DNA from: Mansonella perstans
Lineage: Eukaryota; Nematoda; Chromadorea; Rhabditida; Onchocercidae
Direction: 5' to 3'
Assembly: GCA_037074765.1 (NCBI GenBank)
Contig: JBAMDO010000106.1
Location: forward strand, 248,001-312,000
DNA length: 64,000 bases
The notes beneath the pieces were generated by a model that saw only the letters and a list, made by a program, of their open reading frames with translations, was not told where the DNA came from and did no database searches. The stretch's first letter is position 1. Every line of letters begins with the position of its first letter. Both the position numbers and the translations under genes were made by a program. Of this stretch, positions 26,301-38,869 are shown in pieces.

Positions 26301-29300
26301 CTGAAGACTCAGTACAGCTACTCCAACGTGATCGACCAAAGTTATCACCAGCACTTTCATCATCATTTTCATCTGGTGGTGGCACAGTAGGAAGTGGCGG
26401 TGGCGCAGCTACTGGCACATCCAGTATATTAAGAGAACCATTTATTCCAACAAACTAAAGGTATTAAAATAACAGTGATGATTGCACTGACGTCTTAAAA
26501 CAACATGCATTGCCAATCTCTAACATTAATTCGTCAATTTAAAATTTGAATGAAAATAAACAGTCTAAAACTAACAGTTTTATCTTCACTTTTGCTACTA
26601 CTTGCAGTGCTTTTCGAATCCTCTGTGCTGAAAAAAATTGTTTGTTTTAAAAGTAAGGCAAAGACAAAAACTCCACGTCATCAATTTTTTTATAATACTT
26701 GTCGCTAACCATATGTCTATATATATAGGACAAGGCCAAACATGAAATTCACGAAAGGGATATAAGTCGTGACACCGAGAACCAATTCAGCATCGTCATA
26801 GGGCATTCACACTTAAAGCGAAGAATTCTGAATTTTAGCATGATATTTTCATAAGCAAAAACATACGCTGGGCCATCTGCACTTAGTGCGGTGATGTCGG
26901 TATTTGATTTCTTATGTTTGCTTCGGTATTTCTTTAGGAAACCTAAATTTTAGAAATAAAAATTATTTTTATGATCAATTCAAGACGAACACATCAAAGA
27001 ATACATCAAATAATTCCGAAAACCAGCTAGACAATATGAAACGAAACATACGAACCCAAAGACTCTGACTGACTATGACTAAATTCTTGATGTGCGATTT
27101 CCGACGCCGGTAAACTGCTTTGCGATGCATATTTTTTCCTTTTACCGGGCAACCATAGGGAAAGTTTCTGCCGGCCTAATGATGCTGAAAACGGCACAGA
27201 TCCAGAACCAATATTAGCTGCAGTAGACGAACTGCTATCGCTTGCTACTGGAGAAGGCTGGAAAAACAATCAACTAATCCGTTCTTGATATATGCCACTT
27301 TGTTATAAAACATTCTATGTTTCATAGAAAAAGAAAAAAGCGAATAAATGTGAAGCATTGCTTCACATTTATTCGACAAAAATCTGGAAGCAACGAACCT
27401 GGATTTTTAAAGAACTAATTTCATTATTCCAGACATCAAACGCATTGGTATCAAGTGGCAGGTCTCCGTCCACAGGAGCTGAACTATGTACAGTTGATAA
27501 ATCAGAAGAACTTGGCGCCAATACAAGATCCGGTGGATTAATATCTTTAGCAGTATCAATTTCTTCAAAAACAGCAAATTCTGCAGAAAGAAAAAAATTA
27601 TTTAAACTTCTTTAATTAAATAAATCTACCTAGCAAGAAAATGATAAATAACCAATGAAAATTTTTTTTGTGAAAACCGAATACACTTTAAAAAGTATTA
27701 ATTGTTGTTTAAAAAACCGAACAATTTTTATGATCTCAAATTCATAATCATAAGCACCTGGCCGATCTTTGCCTGTTCCTTTTGTTTCAACAAATTTAAT
27801 CAACATCCCATCAATGTCCAAATTATCAACCGAATCTCGATACAGTGCACATACCTTTAAGAAACAATGAAGGAAAAGTTATTGCCAATAATAATGCAAT
27901 TCAGAAATCAAGAGTATTCAACTAAATTATAAAAATTTAAACCTGTGATGTGGCAGATGCAGACTCGTCCAATGCACGCGCAAATACTTCCATAAACGCT
28001 TTCATTTGAAGTAAAAACGCTTGGTCATGTGTTTGAAATAGACGCGTTGCTTTAATCATTTTTTCTTCAAAATCAGCTCGTACACGACCATACTTGTCTA
28101 TATATCCCTTATATTCATCATGTGATTTGTTTAACTTATTTTCAGCCTAGAAAATGCAAAAATTCAAAGCTTCACAGAAAATGAAGACTACTAATTGGAT
28201 GCTGATATTTCCGTCGTCCAGCACCAGCAGCTCTGAATTATACGGTGGCTGCAAACAGATGGCCAACTTAACATGGCCATTCACACATATAAACGTAAAC
28301 GTCATAAATTGACAGAAAAAACAAAATCAAATTTAGCAAATTTGATTTTGTTTCCGTAAGGGCCAATAGACCATTTAAACTAACCTTTAAAATGTCTTTC
28401 GATGTAGCATTTTCTTTCTTTAAACGTTCCAATTCATTTATCCGTTGTGCGTATGTTTCCTTCGACTAAATTAAAACATAAAATTATTGAAAATTTAAGA
28501 AAAGTGAATATGAATATAAAGCATAGGAGCTGAATTAAGTAGTAAGAACAAATGATAAATTTAACATTTACCTTTTGCAGACAGGTGGTAGTGGTCTGCA
28601 TTAAATTTACTGCATCTACAACGTCTTGCTCTTTCATTTTTTTCCTTGACCGCACCAAATCATCGTGATATTTGAAAACCTGAAATAAATCGAAACCTGA
28701 AACAAATCGATAAATGGATAAAATAACGGTTATGGGACTTCGAATATTATTCATAGGAATCGACAATTCCAAACTTTCAAAGTTTAACGTGATTACCAAC
28801 ATCTTTCAGTAGATGCTGCAAAGTAATATAGAAGGATGCTTGTATTTCTGTCAAAAGCTCCATTGTATTCTTCGTTATAAGCCATGCATTTGAAAACATG
28901 GAGCTTGGTGCAACCAGACCATTTGTCTACAATTTTTTAAAATTTCCGGCTGAATTTCCTGAACAATTTGCCTAAAAGCTTCATTTTTTTATCAAAGAAA
29001 CAATTAACAATTTGTTGCCAAAATCGTGTATGTTTATAGTATAATATTATGGCACCACTGACTAAAAACCAAATAAAATGAAAGAAATAAGACGGAAATC
29101 CCGGGATTAATTCGTAATCTTAGCTATTTTAACAGATTTACTGCAAGAAAAAAAAAGAAACAATACCTTAGCAATACATTTATTCAAGAATTTGTTCCAC
29201 TCCTCTTCATATGCTGCTCTTTCCTTAACAAACTGTGCTAAATCTTGCACGGATTCTTCTTCATGTTTCAAATTCTCGTACAAAACATGATATCCGTGGT

Positions 29301-29663
29301 GTTTTTGACCCTGAAAAAAAGTTCCAGTCAAATAATTTAATCTCATGAACAGCAAATCGTGCACAATAAAGAATTAAACTTTCAAAATGCCTACAAACAT
29401 TTGTAAGGTATATTCCTCCAATCCACCTAAACTTTTACTATTTTAATAATGTTAGTGTTTAAAAAAACTTTCGCTTTTAAAACTTGCTAATTTTACAATC
29501 AAAATAAATTTTTCAAAATTCGTTTGCAAAAATAATTTTGAATATAAAAGCAATTCTTTATTTGTTACAATTTTAAAATTTAAAATCTTAAAACGTTTAT
29601 TACAAAAAAATATTAAAAGCTTACCCAGAAATGTTCTGTATAATCAACTGCTGTCGTAACCAT
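23322..29663 (-). CDS. fcho-1: FCHo-type endocytic adaptor (F-BAR plus mu-homology domain)
   Basis: FCHo proteins bind curved plasma membrane and activate AP2 at early clathrin sites. Exons on minus: 29663-29625, 29310-29167, 28926-28801, 28679-28572, 28465-28385, 28146-27943, 27854-27758, 27580-27399, 27257-27056, 26942-26867, 26627-26576, 26454-26301, 26232-26068, 25994-25880, 25754-25603, 25372 (or 25351)-25170, 25046-24899, 24534-24409, 24325-24120, 23925-23790, 23447-23322. Exons 1-7 encode the F-BAR (EHFWGQKHHGYHVLYEN, ending KGTGKDRPE like human KGTGREKPG). Exons 8-15 encode a Ser/Pro-rich linker. Exons 16-21 encode the muHD (NEYIHAWFKGTDPAK, TDLRIDYRLN, SGKYF near the C terminus). Length about 947 residues, close to human FCHO1. 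The start is the first exon's ATG. All phases agree except the join of 26068 to 25994, where the donor is unresolved. Confidence 0.92.
23492..23524. repeat. 13-bp perfect inverted repeat in the last FCHo intron
   Basis: CAAAAAACGATTG at 23492-23504 is exactly complementary to 23512-23524, with a 7-base loop. It lies in the intron just upstream of the final muHD exon on the minus strand. Confidence 0.8.
27341..27375. repeat. 16-bp perfect inverted repeat in an FCHo intron
   Basis: CGAATAAATGTGAAGC at 27341-27356 is exactly complementary to 27360-27375, with a 3-base loop. It lies in the intron between the exons 27580-27399 and 27257-27056. Confidence 0.85.
28319..28353. repeat. 16-bp perfect inverted repeat in an FCHo intron
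   Basis: AAACAAAATCAAATTT at 28319-28334 is exactly complementary to 28338-28353, with a 3-base loop. It lies in the intron between the exons 28465-28385 and 28146-27943. It is AT-only apart from two bases per arm, so less striking than its length suggests. Confidence 0.8.
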
Positions 29664-30761
29664 ATTAATATTTAGTTATTCAACAGAACACCATACGGAG
29701 AGACACTTAAATACTTGTTCAGTACCTTCAATATTTGATAGAAGTTTTAGACTTTTTCGAAATTAAAGTTTTACTCATTTGTAAAAGCGGTAAGGAACAA
29801 AACGCATTATTTCATTATGCAGATAGCTTTATGTATTGAAATTGATAAATTGGCAAATAAAGTTGCACATTAGTTACAACTTTCCTGTTGAAATACAATA
29901 ACCAAAGCTATATTACCTAATTTTTTTCATTCTATCAAAAAGATTTAGTAAGCAAACAAATTAAAATGGAAATATTAAGCATTTCAATTAGCAATGTTGA
30001 TAATCCATCATATCAAAATTGTCGAAAGTTACAACATTGATAAAAAGAAGTATTTTAGCAAATTCTACAAGACAATAATCCAATCATAAAAGTAACATAT
30101 ATTTCGAACTAAGCTATATTTGATGTAACAATGCAATATTGTTTATTAGTATTTTAACAACGATAATACACTAATTTCAGGCTAACAAATTTGATTATTG
30201 TCGTAAATTTTTTTCACCTGAATATTTTCATTTTATGGAACGAATTAAATGCACGTAGCAGAAGTTGTTGCTAAAATTGAAATTAGACAAATGAGCAAAA
30301 TTAAGTTCATTAAACATGAATGATAGCTAAAGATGATATGAGATCTTTTTACATTTAACCTTTATCATTTAAACTGTAAAAGTTTTACGAATTTTTTCTG
30401 TCAAAATTTTCCTATTAATATAACATAATAAGGCTTAATTGATTTCCAAATAGAATAAAAACCAAAAAAAACAAAAAATATTTTCTATAAATTTGCAACT
30501 TTTGATTTCATAACATTATTATCTGTTAATTAAACATTACAAAGTCATAGGTCAATGTGTTAATTTTTAATTGTTTCAATTTACAATTTATCTATCAAAA
30601 ATTATTTTTACAAATAATTTCGAAAAGTTGATGATACGCTATGCTTGGGCAAATTGTTGAGTGCATAGAAAAAAGTATAAAAAAATTTATCGTAAAGCAT
30701 AAAAAAAAAAAAAAAAAAAGTGTGACAATGAAAAGAAAAGAAAAACTAAAGCATCAATGAG

Positions 30762-30878
30762 GAGAATCCACAATTCCCATATTCAATACATTGATCGATG
30801 GATAGAATCAGATCAGAATCTCAGGAGAGAATCCACAATTCGCATATTCAATACATTGATCGATAGATAGAATCAGAT
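30762..30878. repeat. Tandem duplication, 52-bp arms at 65-bp spacing
   Basis: Copies at 30762-30813 and 30827-30878 share GAGAATCCACAATT...GAATCAGAT with about two mismatches. The copies are separated by 13 bases. Function unknown; a simple local duplication is the likely origin. Confidence 0.85.
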
Positions 30879-33800
30879 TAAATCGGAACGAGTGAGAATG
30901 ACGCACTCTTCCTTCCTTCCTTCTCCTCTTTCTCCATTATGCATGACCCAACAAAATTATTGTTGTTGTTGGCCAGCTAGCCAGCCTTAGGATCATTTGG
31001 CTCTCTATCGTTCTCATTTAAGAATAAATGCCAGAGCAAAGTAACCAGGACTGATTTCTACGAGATCCCAGTGATCCCGGTGCTCCCAGTATTATCTAGA
31101 GAAATTAATGACATTTCTTCAAACTTTATTGATTGATTTTTGAAAAAATGAACAAATATCATTGAATTTTTGTAAAAGAAACAAAATTATTTGTAAGTAA
31201 ATATTTTCTGATTCGTTACAAATTTTAGTAAACAAAAAATTATTGCTGGGAATTTGGACTAACCGTTAAATCTACGAAACCTGGCTTGCGAAATAAAGAA
31301 AATTGGATTAGGAAGTGAATTTGTGAAAAAGGTCACCTAAAAGATAACATTTGTTGACCCTTTCATGTGACCTATAATCTGACCCGATAGTTTAGCTTAC
31401 GCACAAATAGTAATAATTAATCGAAGAGAATTCAATTACAATAAAGAATAATTGGTATTGTAGTAGTTGACTTTCTTACCTCATTTAATCCTTTAAATTT
31501 TGCTGAATTTTATAAATCTTTAATTTCATTGAAACTTTTTAATTGATAAATTCTTTTTGTTAGATAAAGGAAAGAATGAAAAAAAATTTAGAAATTTAAT
31601 TTTATCAAATTTTACAATTACTAGCGAAGCAATTTGTTTCATCTCTTTTACACATTTTACTGAAATGCATAAAATTATATGAAACATAACAAGCTAAATA
31701 TGCTAATGGAAAATACAAATACAATGATTGTTTTGAGAAATTTTATTTTTTTTTCTTAAAAAAACAAGAACGAATCGATAAAAAAAAAATTATGCTTTAA
31801 ACTTATAGTTTGTAAAAAAAAAGAAAGAAAAAGAATTTCACTTCAACACAATGTAAGATCAAATCGCTGTCAAATTTGATTTAAACTTAAAAATTTAACT
31901 CAAAAATTTAATTTTCGCACAACTGAACTATATTTCAATAATGTCCTTTTTCAATCACTAAATTTTCACTTGAAAAATTTTATTAGTTTGTTGCTCTATA
32001 TTCTAATTTGAAATTGCTTTATTAACAAAGAAGTGCATTTAAGGACTCCTTAAATTGGACCTAATCAAAAATGTCCGTGAAGAGTGAGTAACTTATTGAA
32101 AAGTGATTCATTGCAAGCTTCGAATTTAATTTCAACGGTCGAAGTTAATGCATTTGAAGTATTTAAAAATAGGATCAAAATAGGAACAAAATGTTGAGTA
32201 ATGTTGAACGAAAAGGGTGGAAAAAGATCGATGGAAAGAAATTAAAATTGGCAAAATTGAATGGGTGGCTTGAAAGTTAAAATAAATTTAATTACACTCA
32301 TTGATATATTATTGGGTTTGCAAGTAAATTCATTTTCACCAATGACATTCCTAGCAAACAAAAGTTTGAAACTTGAAACACTCAAACATATTCACTGCAT
32401 ACATTTCACACTGCAAATGATAAATTAACTTCCGACAGCTAAATGTTTTAACAGCTCATCTTTAATGATTTAATAGAATAAGGTTTCCAAGCAACATTTT
32501 AATTATAGTATACTGGAATGCTTCTTTTTTTTTTTTTTTTTTATCAATAATTCAATAACTCAAAAAAGTAATTTAATTTACGAGCAAATTTTCACTTTAT
32601 TTTAATTTTACAATATAAAATTTTCTGCCATTAAATATTGATTTAGTAGTGACTCTATTAATTTATTCTTCACTATTATCGCTTTATTTGATTGCTTTTT
32701 ATCAACATGGCTTAGTGTTTACAGAAACATCAGAATTGCTGATTAAATAAAGCAGAGAGAAAAAAAGCATAGTTGAAATTATTTAAATACAATGAGCTCA
32801 ACTCACAATCATTTTATGAAACTGGTCTTCAGCTAAACTTACATGCCTTCTTGTAATTTATTGCCTAATTGCATTTCTTCTTGAATGGATGGCTTGAAAG
32901 TCAAAATAAATTTTTTTAGTAAGAAACAAGTTTTAATTAAGCATTTCTGTCCTCTTTAGTTCACAAATTTGCTTCATATTGTAGGATGTCCAAAATGATG
33001 TGATGATATGTCCTATAACATTGCACTAACATCACTTTTTTAATCTTTTGTTTGTTATTTCATTTCGTTAGATTATTCATTAGATTATCATTTGCACCAA
33101 TGGAAATAGGATGGCATAGAAATGTCTAATGCGAGGATACCTACCTATCTATTCTATAGGTGGAGCAAAGGAATTGTTTGATGTGCTATGTTGCGGAAAT
33201 TTTTCTGCATTTCTTTCTTTTAGCAAGGTACTTCCAAATGTAGGCAATTAAAATGTAGATAAAAGTTCATAAAAAATTTCGACATTGAAATAAAATTGTT
33301 TCGACCTTTTGGGTTTTGACAAAAATGTAAATTACCTGCAAATATCAGAAAAAAAAGAAATTGGAAAAAAAGTTTTTTTTTAAAAAAAAATCGAAATATC
33401 ACGCATATTTTTCACTATTGATTTGCTTTAAGTTGTATTGATAGTGCTACATTTGTCTCTCTTTGCTATCTTCAGATCATTCAAAAAAAAAATAAATTGT
33501 TTTTTAAGATTTTTTTTGAATTTTTTTAAAAAAATTTTTTAAGGACTTAAAGATTTTTTAAACATTATATATTTTTTAAAGATTTAAACATAAACATTAT
33601 ACAAATTGTCATCATTTATCAAGTTAACGATCTGGTGAGAAACAAAGAATGGTTATGAACAAATGAGAAGTTGTAACGGCGAGATGATAGACCCGCGATA
33701 ATTTCGATATATAATCAGTGACTGCGACAAATCCTATTTATTTCGTATTTCATCATCTTGCTCGCCGTGTATCATTCACTGCTTTTAATTTACAACAATT

Positions 33801-34159
33801 ATTTACTAATTTGCCATTTTAATTACTTGCAGTTAGTATTTCCTGTTCTGAACTTTACTTTTGACTTTTAATTCCATTTCCTTCAAGTAGAAAGATTGAA
33901 CGAGAAACCATATGCAAGTGGATCTGATTTGCTTAATTGCACATTTGCTTTCGAAATATTGCAATCTTTTGTAAGCTACCAATTTGAGTTTCAAGAAATC
34001 AATATAATTTCAGTATAACAGGACCTGATTATTTCAGAAAGGCATACACCGTTCCTCATTTTTATTCTATTTTAGGTATGCAATGTATAGTACTGAATTT
34101 CTAATTATTATGGAAAGTATTATTAGAAATGCATTGTATTGATAGTTCAATTGTAATGC

Positions 34160-34460
34160 AGTACAATATTAAGGATGATCCAAGGGGTGATCCCTAAATA
34201 TGGTATAATAGTGATTTCCCAACCGGTATTCTGTGTACCATGAATCACTTGCGTACTACAGATATTCACAAGAATTAACATATTGACCGCGATAACGACG
34301 AGTTGGAAATAGGCATTGGAAACGAGTTGTTTTCTTTTCAACTAAAACATTAAAAGTATTTAAATTAGCAAAATTTATTATTTTCAAATTTTGTAGTCTC
34401 CGAAACAAATAAAAAATCAATTTGGTCTCTGTATGGGAGCCACTGTCATGCAAAAATAAT
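34160..34460 (-). mobile_element. Possible decayed mariner-family transposase fragment
   Basis: On the minus strand, sequence near 34451 encodes FLHDSGSHTETK, resembling the mariner catalytic motif HDNARPH. Sequence near 34226-34175 reads GGTTGGGAAATC then CCATATTTAGGGATCACCCC, resembling DNA for the GWE...PYSPDLAPSDY motif with frameshifts and lost catalytic residues. The motifs are about 225 bases apart instead of the usual ~75, implying an insertion. No terminal inverted repeats or intact frame were seen. The similarity is from memory and short, so chance is not excluded. Confidence 0.35.
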
Positions 34461-36090
34461 TTTTCGGAAAACCCAGTGAATGAATTTCATTTGCATAGAA
34501 TCTTTGCTCACTTGAGTTTTTTTCAACGATAACTTTCCTTTTAAAGAGTGGTAACTTGTCAATCGTGATGATGTTTTGTCACCAACAGGAATACATGATT
34601 CATATCTTTTATTAGAGAAGTGCTAGTGTTGAAATATTCAATGTATAATTTTTCCCAATTTTCAGTTAATCCATACATTTTTGTGGGCATAATAATTTAC
34701 ATCATAAATGTATTTAACTTCAAGATCTGAAGTATTATAGTGTATCTGGTCGGTGAGAAATTTAGACAAGCATCTTGGAGTTTTTGCATCAAGATATTTT
34801 TTCGTACCTATCTACTATTTATTTGTTCTGATTCTAATTGCCCTCTTTTGATTTCCGAATGCATCCTTACTTACTTAAAGAATCCAGATATAAGCTCCAT
34901 ATATTTCTACACCTTTTAAAATATTGATAATGACGAAAATCTAGAAAGATTACTGATCAAATCATAGCTTATAATTGTAAGTTCATTGGCATCCTATGTA
35001 AGAGACGACTACTTTCGTTACTGCGTTAATTTTATAAATATTTAATTTGAAGAGTTTTTAAATCAACAAATAAAATTAAACTTAACCTCATCATGTTTAA
35101 TGCATTCCACTCAGTGAATTGAAAATCCGGTTAAGCTTGACTCTTCATTTTTCAAATAACTTTGTTTCTATGTTTTTTTTAATACAATTATTTATCATCT
35201 GATAAATAAAAAAGCTACTGGTGATTGGAGAGCTTCTATAAAAGAACCAGTCTTGAAGTTTGAAGACTGGAATTAGGATTTTCTTCATAGCAGTCAACTC
35301 AGTATTACGATAGCAATTAGGTAAATGCGATAAGCCAACAATATTTGTACTGTTAAAGACAAATAAGCAGATATTTAACTAATATTCAATTATTTGCCAT
35401 AAAATTTAATTTCTCGCGGAAAGATTAGAAGAAATATCGTAGAAGACAATCTGTTTTGTTTGTTTTCAGAAAGATACGTCGTGATACTATGACGCAAGTA
35501 CGACAGTAATGTTTGCTTTCATGTACAATTATTGCTTCATGCACAATTGTCACTCATATACTTTTATTACTAATATCGTTTTTTTGTACCGATATAAATG
35601 TTGAGGCGTTTTTCAATGTCTCGTCTGGTCTGGGCAATGTTGCTTGAGCTAACAATTAAGTTTGATCTTCCTTATATTGATTAAAGATAGCTTAGATTTC
35701 ATTCATGAACAAGATTACATAGAAATTTCGCTAAAAAAGAAAGGCCTGTCTTTTTTGGACTTTTCAGCACTACTTCACACTTGGCTTAGCCTATTAGTTG
35801 CCTTTTGTGTTCTTTTCTTATCACTAAATTTCTAAATTAAAAATCTAAGTTTTAGCTTAAATGTTTAGACGAAGTAATTTTTCGCATATTTAATGTTTAA
35901 AAATTACTCTTTAATTTGATTACACTATTAATTGAAATTTTTAAATTATAACCTTTCCTGTTAATGCTTTATAAATTACGTAGGCATCATTTGTGATATT
36001 TATTGTCAACGTAAGTAACATCAGTGCTTTTATTGGATCAAGAATGAGCATTATATTTCCATCATACATTTTTGGAATATTTAAGATACG

Positions 36091-37150
36091 ATGACTGAAC
36101 ATCATAATCATGATATGATTCATGATTTAAATGTAAGTGACTTACATGCTAACATGGACGCTTCATCGCATTCTCATCACAATCATTTTTCACAGTCACA
36201 CATGCATTCCATGTCGTTCCATTTTGGCTTCAATGAAACATTGCTTTTTAATTTTTGGATTGTCAATAGCCCGACTGGTTTGTTCTTTTATCTAATTTAA
36301 AAACGAATACGTTAATTAAAAACAAGAAAAAGTAGCAATTAAAACAGTCGCATTAACTAATGATATTCTAATTAAATGGAATTTTTGCTGGCAGATTCTT
36401 TTATTAAAGGATACTGTATTTAAAGATGAGGAATTACAGACCTCTAACAGTGAATTATACTATCATCCTTTCTAAATTCAGGACTTATAATAGCCTGTAT
36501 CATAACGGTCTTGATGTGCTTTACAATGGAAAGTATCCGATGGTTTCGAGGCATCCGACCACCATTTAATGTTGACTTACATATGGAACAGTCGTCTGCT
36601 GCAAACATCAAGTTAGGATAATTTGTTAAGTTTTTTGGAATAGCCATATTTCTGATTATTTTTAATTAGAAATCTTCATCCGAAAATTGCTATTTCTAGA
36701 TTTTCTCCACATCTTACGACAGCTATGTGCACGGATTCAATTTTGCATGGAATTCAACTAACATTGAGTTATATCTTAATGTTACTCTTCATGACATTCA
36801 ATGTGTGGATTTGTGCAGCAACTGTTCTTGGTGAAGTATCTGCTAGGCTCCTTTTTGCTGTTGCATCTGGTGAGAATCAAGTAATAAAAGGAGTAAGTTA
36901 CTTCTAATTAGAATTTTCCTTATTAACTAAAACTGAAAAAAAAATCGAAACAAAGTGGAAAAAACCGAAAGAATTTAAGGCAGTAAAATGCATAGGTAAA
37001 AATGCACAAAATCGAATTAGCCTGAAAAGTTGAAAATCTAATTAATCAATTAAATAATAAGAATTACCAATTGAGTTTTGTTATTGAAAAGATTGTTGTT
37101 GCAAATAATTTCAGAATCGGACTGATGTAGGATGTTGTAACTGTAACTAA
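36091..37150 (+). CDS. CTR/SLC31-family copper transporter, 181 residues
   Basis: CTR proteins form trimers that carry Cu(I) across the plasma or vesicle membrane. Exons 36091-36277, 36482-36611, 36700-36892 and 37115-37150 join with consistent phases. The extracellular N terminus is rich in His and Met (SHSHHNHF, HMHSMSFHFG). TM1 follows NFW and ends in MESIRWFRG. TM2 carries the copper-gating MxxxM as M133-LLF-M137 within YILMLLFMTFN. In TM3 the usual GxxxG is GEVSA (G150, A154). The short last exon adds NRTDVGCCNCN, whose Cys pair and third Cys suit the cytosolic copper-handoff tail of CTRs. Length and three-helix layout fit the family. AATAAA follows at 37321-37326. The start is the only upstream ATG that includes the His-rich segment. 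Confidence 0.9.
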
Positions 37151-38869
37151 TCCGAAGTTTTATATACCATCAGCTATCAAAATTGATGAAGCCATTTTAC
37201 TGGGTTCATTAGAATCGATATTTTTAGTATCATGAATTAATTTATCTTTTTTGCCTGTTTTTTCTTATTTTCTGATGACATCTTTTTGTTAGCAATATGT
37301 TTGTGACAGGAAGTATACTGAATAAAATAAAAGAAAGATTTTTTTTTTGGAATTTGAATAAACACATTTTAAAATGTCGAAAAGAAAAAGATAAAAGAAA
37401 GATTGTTGTATTTTAAATAGGTATAAAAGTGTCCATCACTAATCAATAACAGGATTAATAGTTGAAATTGTCAAAACTTTCTTTGCAGTTGAGTTCTTTT
37501 CAGTAATTTACGTAGGAAAATTTGGAAAACTGAAATATAATTTATACAATAAGTCAAAAGTAGTATCAGACAGGGTACATCAAAGCTACTTAACGCTTAT
37601 TAATCCAGCTGCTATACCGTATCATTGTCAAACAGATGACAGTTAAAATGGAATTTTTTGAAGTACTCACACACATACGTTATTATATAACTAATGAAAT
37701 AATATAAAATGAACAGTTGAGAATCAGAAGTTGAGATGTGGATTTTTGTAGCATGATGACATGTGACACTTGTGTATGTTTGGCTACAAACAACAGGTGT
37801 CACCGAGTGCTTAAGCAGTCTGAAATTGAAAAGAAAACTAAACGTAAGTTATTTGCAGCACACAATTCTTCAAATTCAACAAACTTTACCCACAACCTTG
37901 ATCTTGATCTTAATTATATTGGTTGACCTTTTTTTTGTTAACCTTTTATGCTTCATGAAGTCACTTCCATCATTTCAACTGATACAAAAAAAAAATGGTT
38001 TTAGTTATCTTTAGTTGTTTTAATTACTTTAATGACTTAATCACAAATATTCATTACTTATTGCTAGTATGTGTAAGATCAGCTTGATATATCATGCATA
38101 TGATATGTAGACATTTGACCTCAAGTCATAGTGTTTAAAATAAATTACTATAAAGTGTAAGATTCAGAGATTAGTTCTGGAACTCCAGCAGAAAGATAGT
38201 GCTGTCGATTTAGTGCTTAAATTATCGTAACCGAATTCATTTTCAAAATTATGAAGACATAAATCACAAGGAAACAAACGTTTTCACAAATTAACTGCGT
38301 TATATCTTGTAGTTCTGGAGGTTTTAATGAATGAGAGTTATCTCGGGAGAGAATGGGTTTGGATATTAATGAACAAAGTGGAGTATAGTAAGCGATATGG
38401 TGGTATTTCTTTTTGATCTTGATAAAGGCCTATATTCTGGTTATTACTATATATTATTAGATTTCCGTTAAGATATTCCTGTTAGCGATATAAATGATTG
38501 TAAATCTCGTCAATGTCAATCGATTTAAATTTCAGGAAAATTACACTTTCCAACAAATGGAAAAACAAATAAGCATATTTAATTCTGAACACTATTATTA
38601 GTTTTGCACGTATTTTACTGAATTATAATTACTCATATACATTATTTTACTGAATTACAACTTTCTGTCTTTTATGCGTTCTATTCAAATTTCTTCAATT
38701 ACTTGAACGCTATCAGCATCATATTACTGACAAAGAGTATGCTTTTTGGCTTCTCTTTATTTTTATTTACATATCTAAGAGTTGATACATATCATACAGT
38801 GTATCAGTATAGCTCTTAATTGATCATAATATCGAAGTTAAAAAAGGAATAAAAGATAACTACGGCATC
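37151..38869. other. Spacer between copper transporter and TFIIE-alpha
   Basis: About 1.7 kb of AT-rich sequence. It contains the transporter 3' flank with AATAAA at 37321-37326 and presumably the TFIIE-alpha promoter. Short open frames near 37738-38014 lack splice context or recognisable similarity. Confidence 0.55.

Larger units (their letters stand above)
29664..36090. other. 6.4-kb gene-poor region upstream of FCHo
   Basis: This is the largest stretch without a recognised gene. It is very AT-rich with many poly-A/T runs (for example near 30701, 32525 and 33480-33530). It contains a 65-bp-period duplication at 30762-30878, a locally GC-richer block at about 30990-31090 (including CCCAGTGATCCCGGTGCTCCC) that could belong to the FCHo promoter or a non-coding first exon (speculative), and a possible transposase relic at 34160-34460. 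No exon with convincing coding character was found on either strand. Confidence 0.6.

Noticed and set aside
33672..33775. Complementary words ACGGCGAG and CTCGCCGT suggesting a structured RNA
   Set aside because: Only 8 paired bases plus a few across a bulge; the intervening sequence does not fold convincingly by eye.
34147..34341. 64-codon minus-strand open frame taken as an intact small protein
   Set aside because: Low-complexity hydrophobic translation with no start context; better explained as part of a decayed element or chance.
37738..38014. Overlapping short open frames after the copper transporter
   Set aside because: Cysteine-containing but without acceptor/donor structure, codon character or similarity; the transporter already has a complete C terminus.
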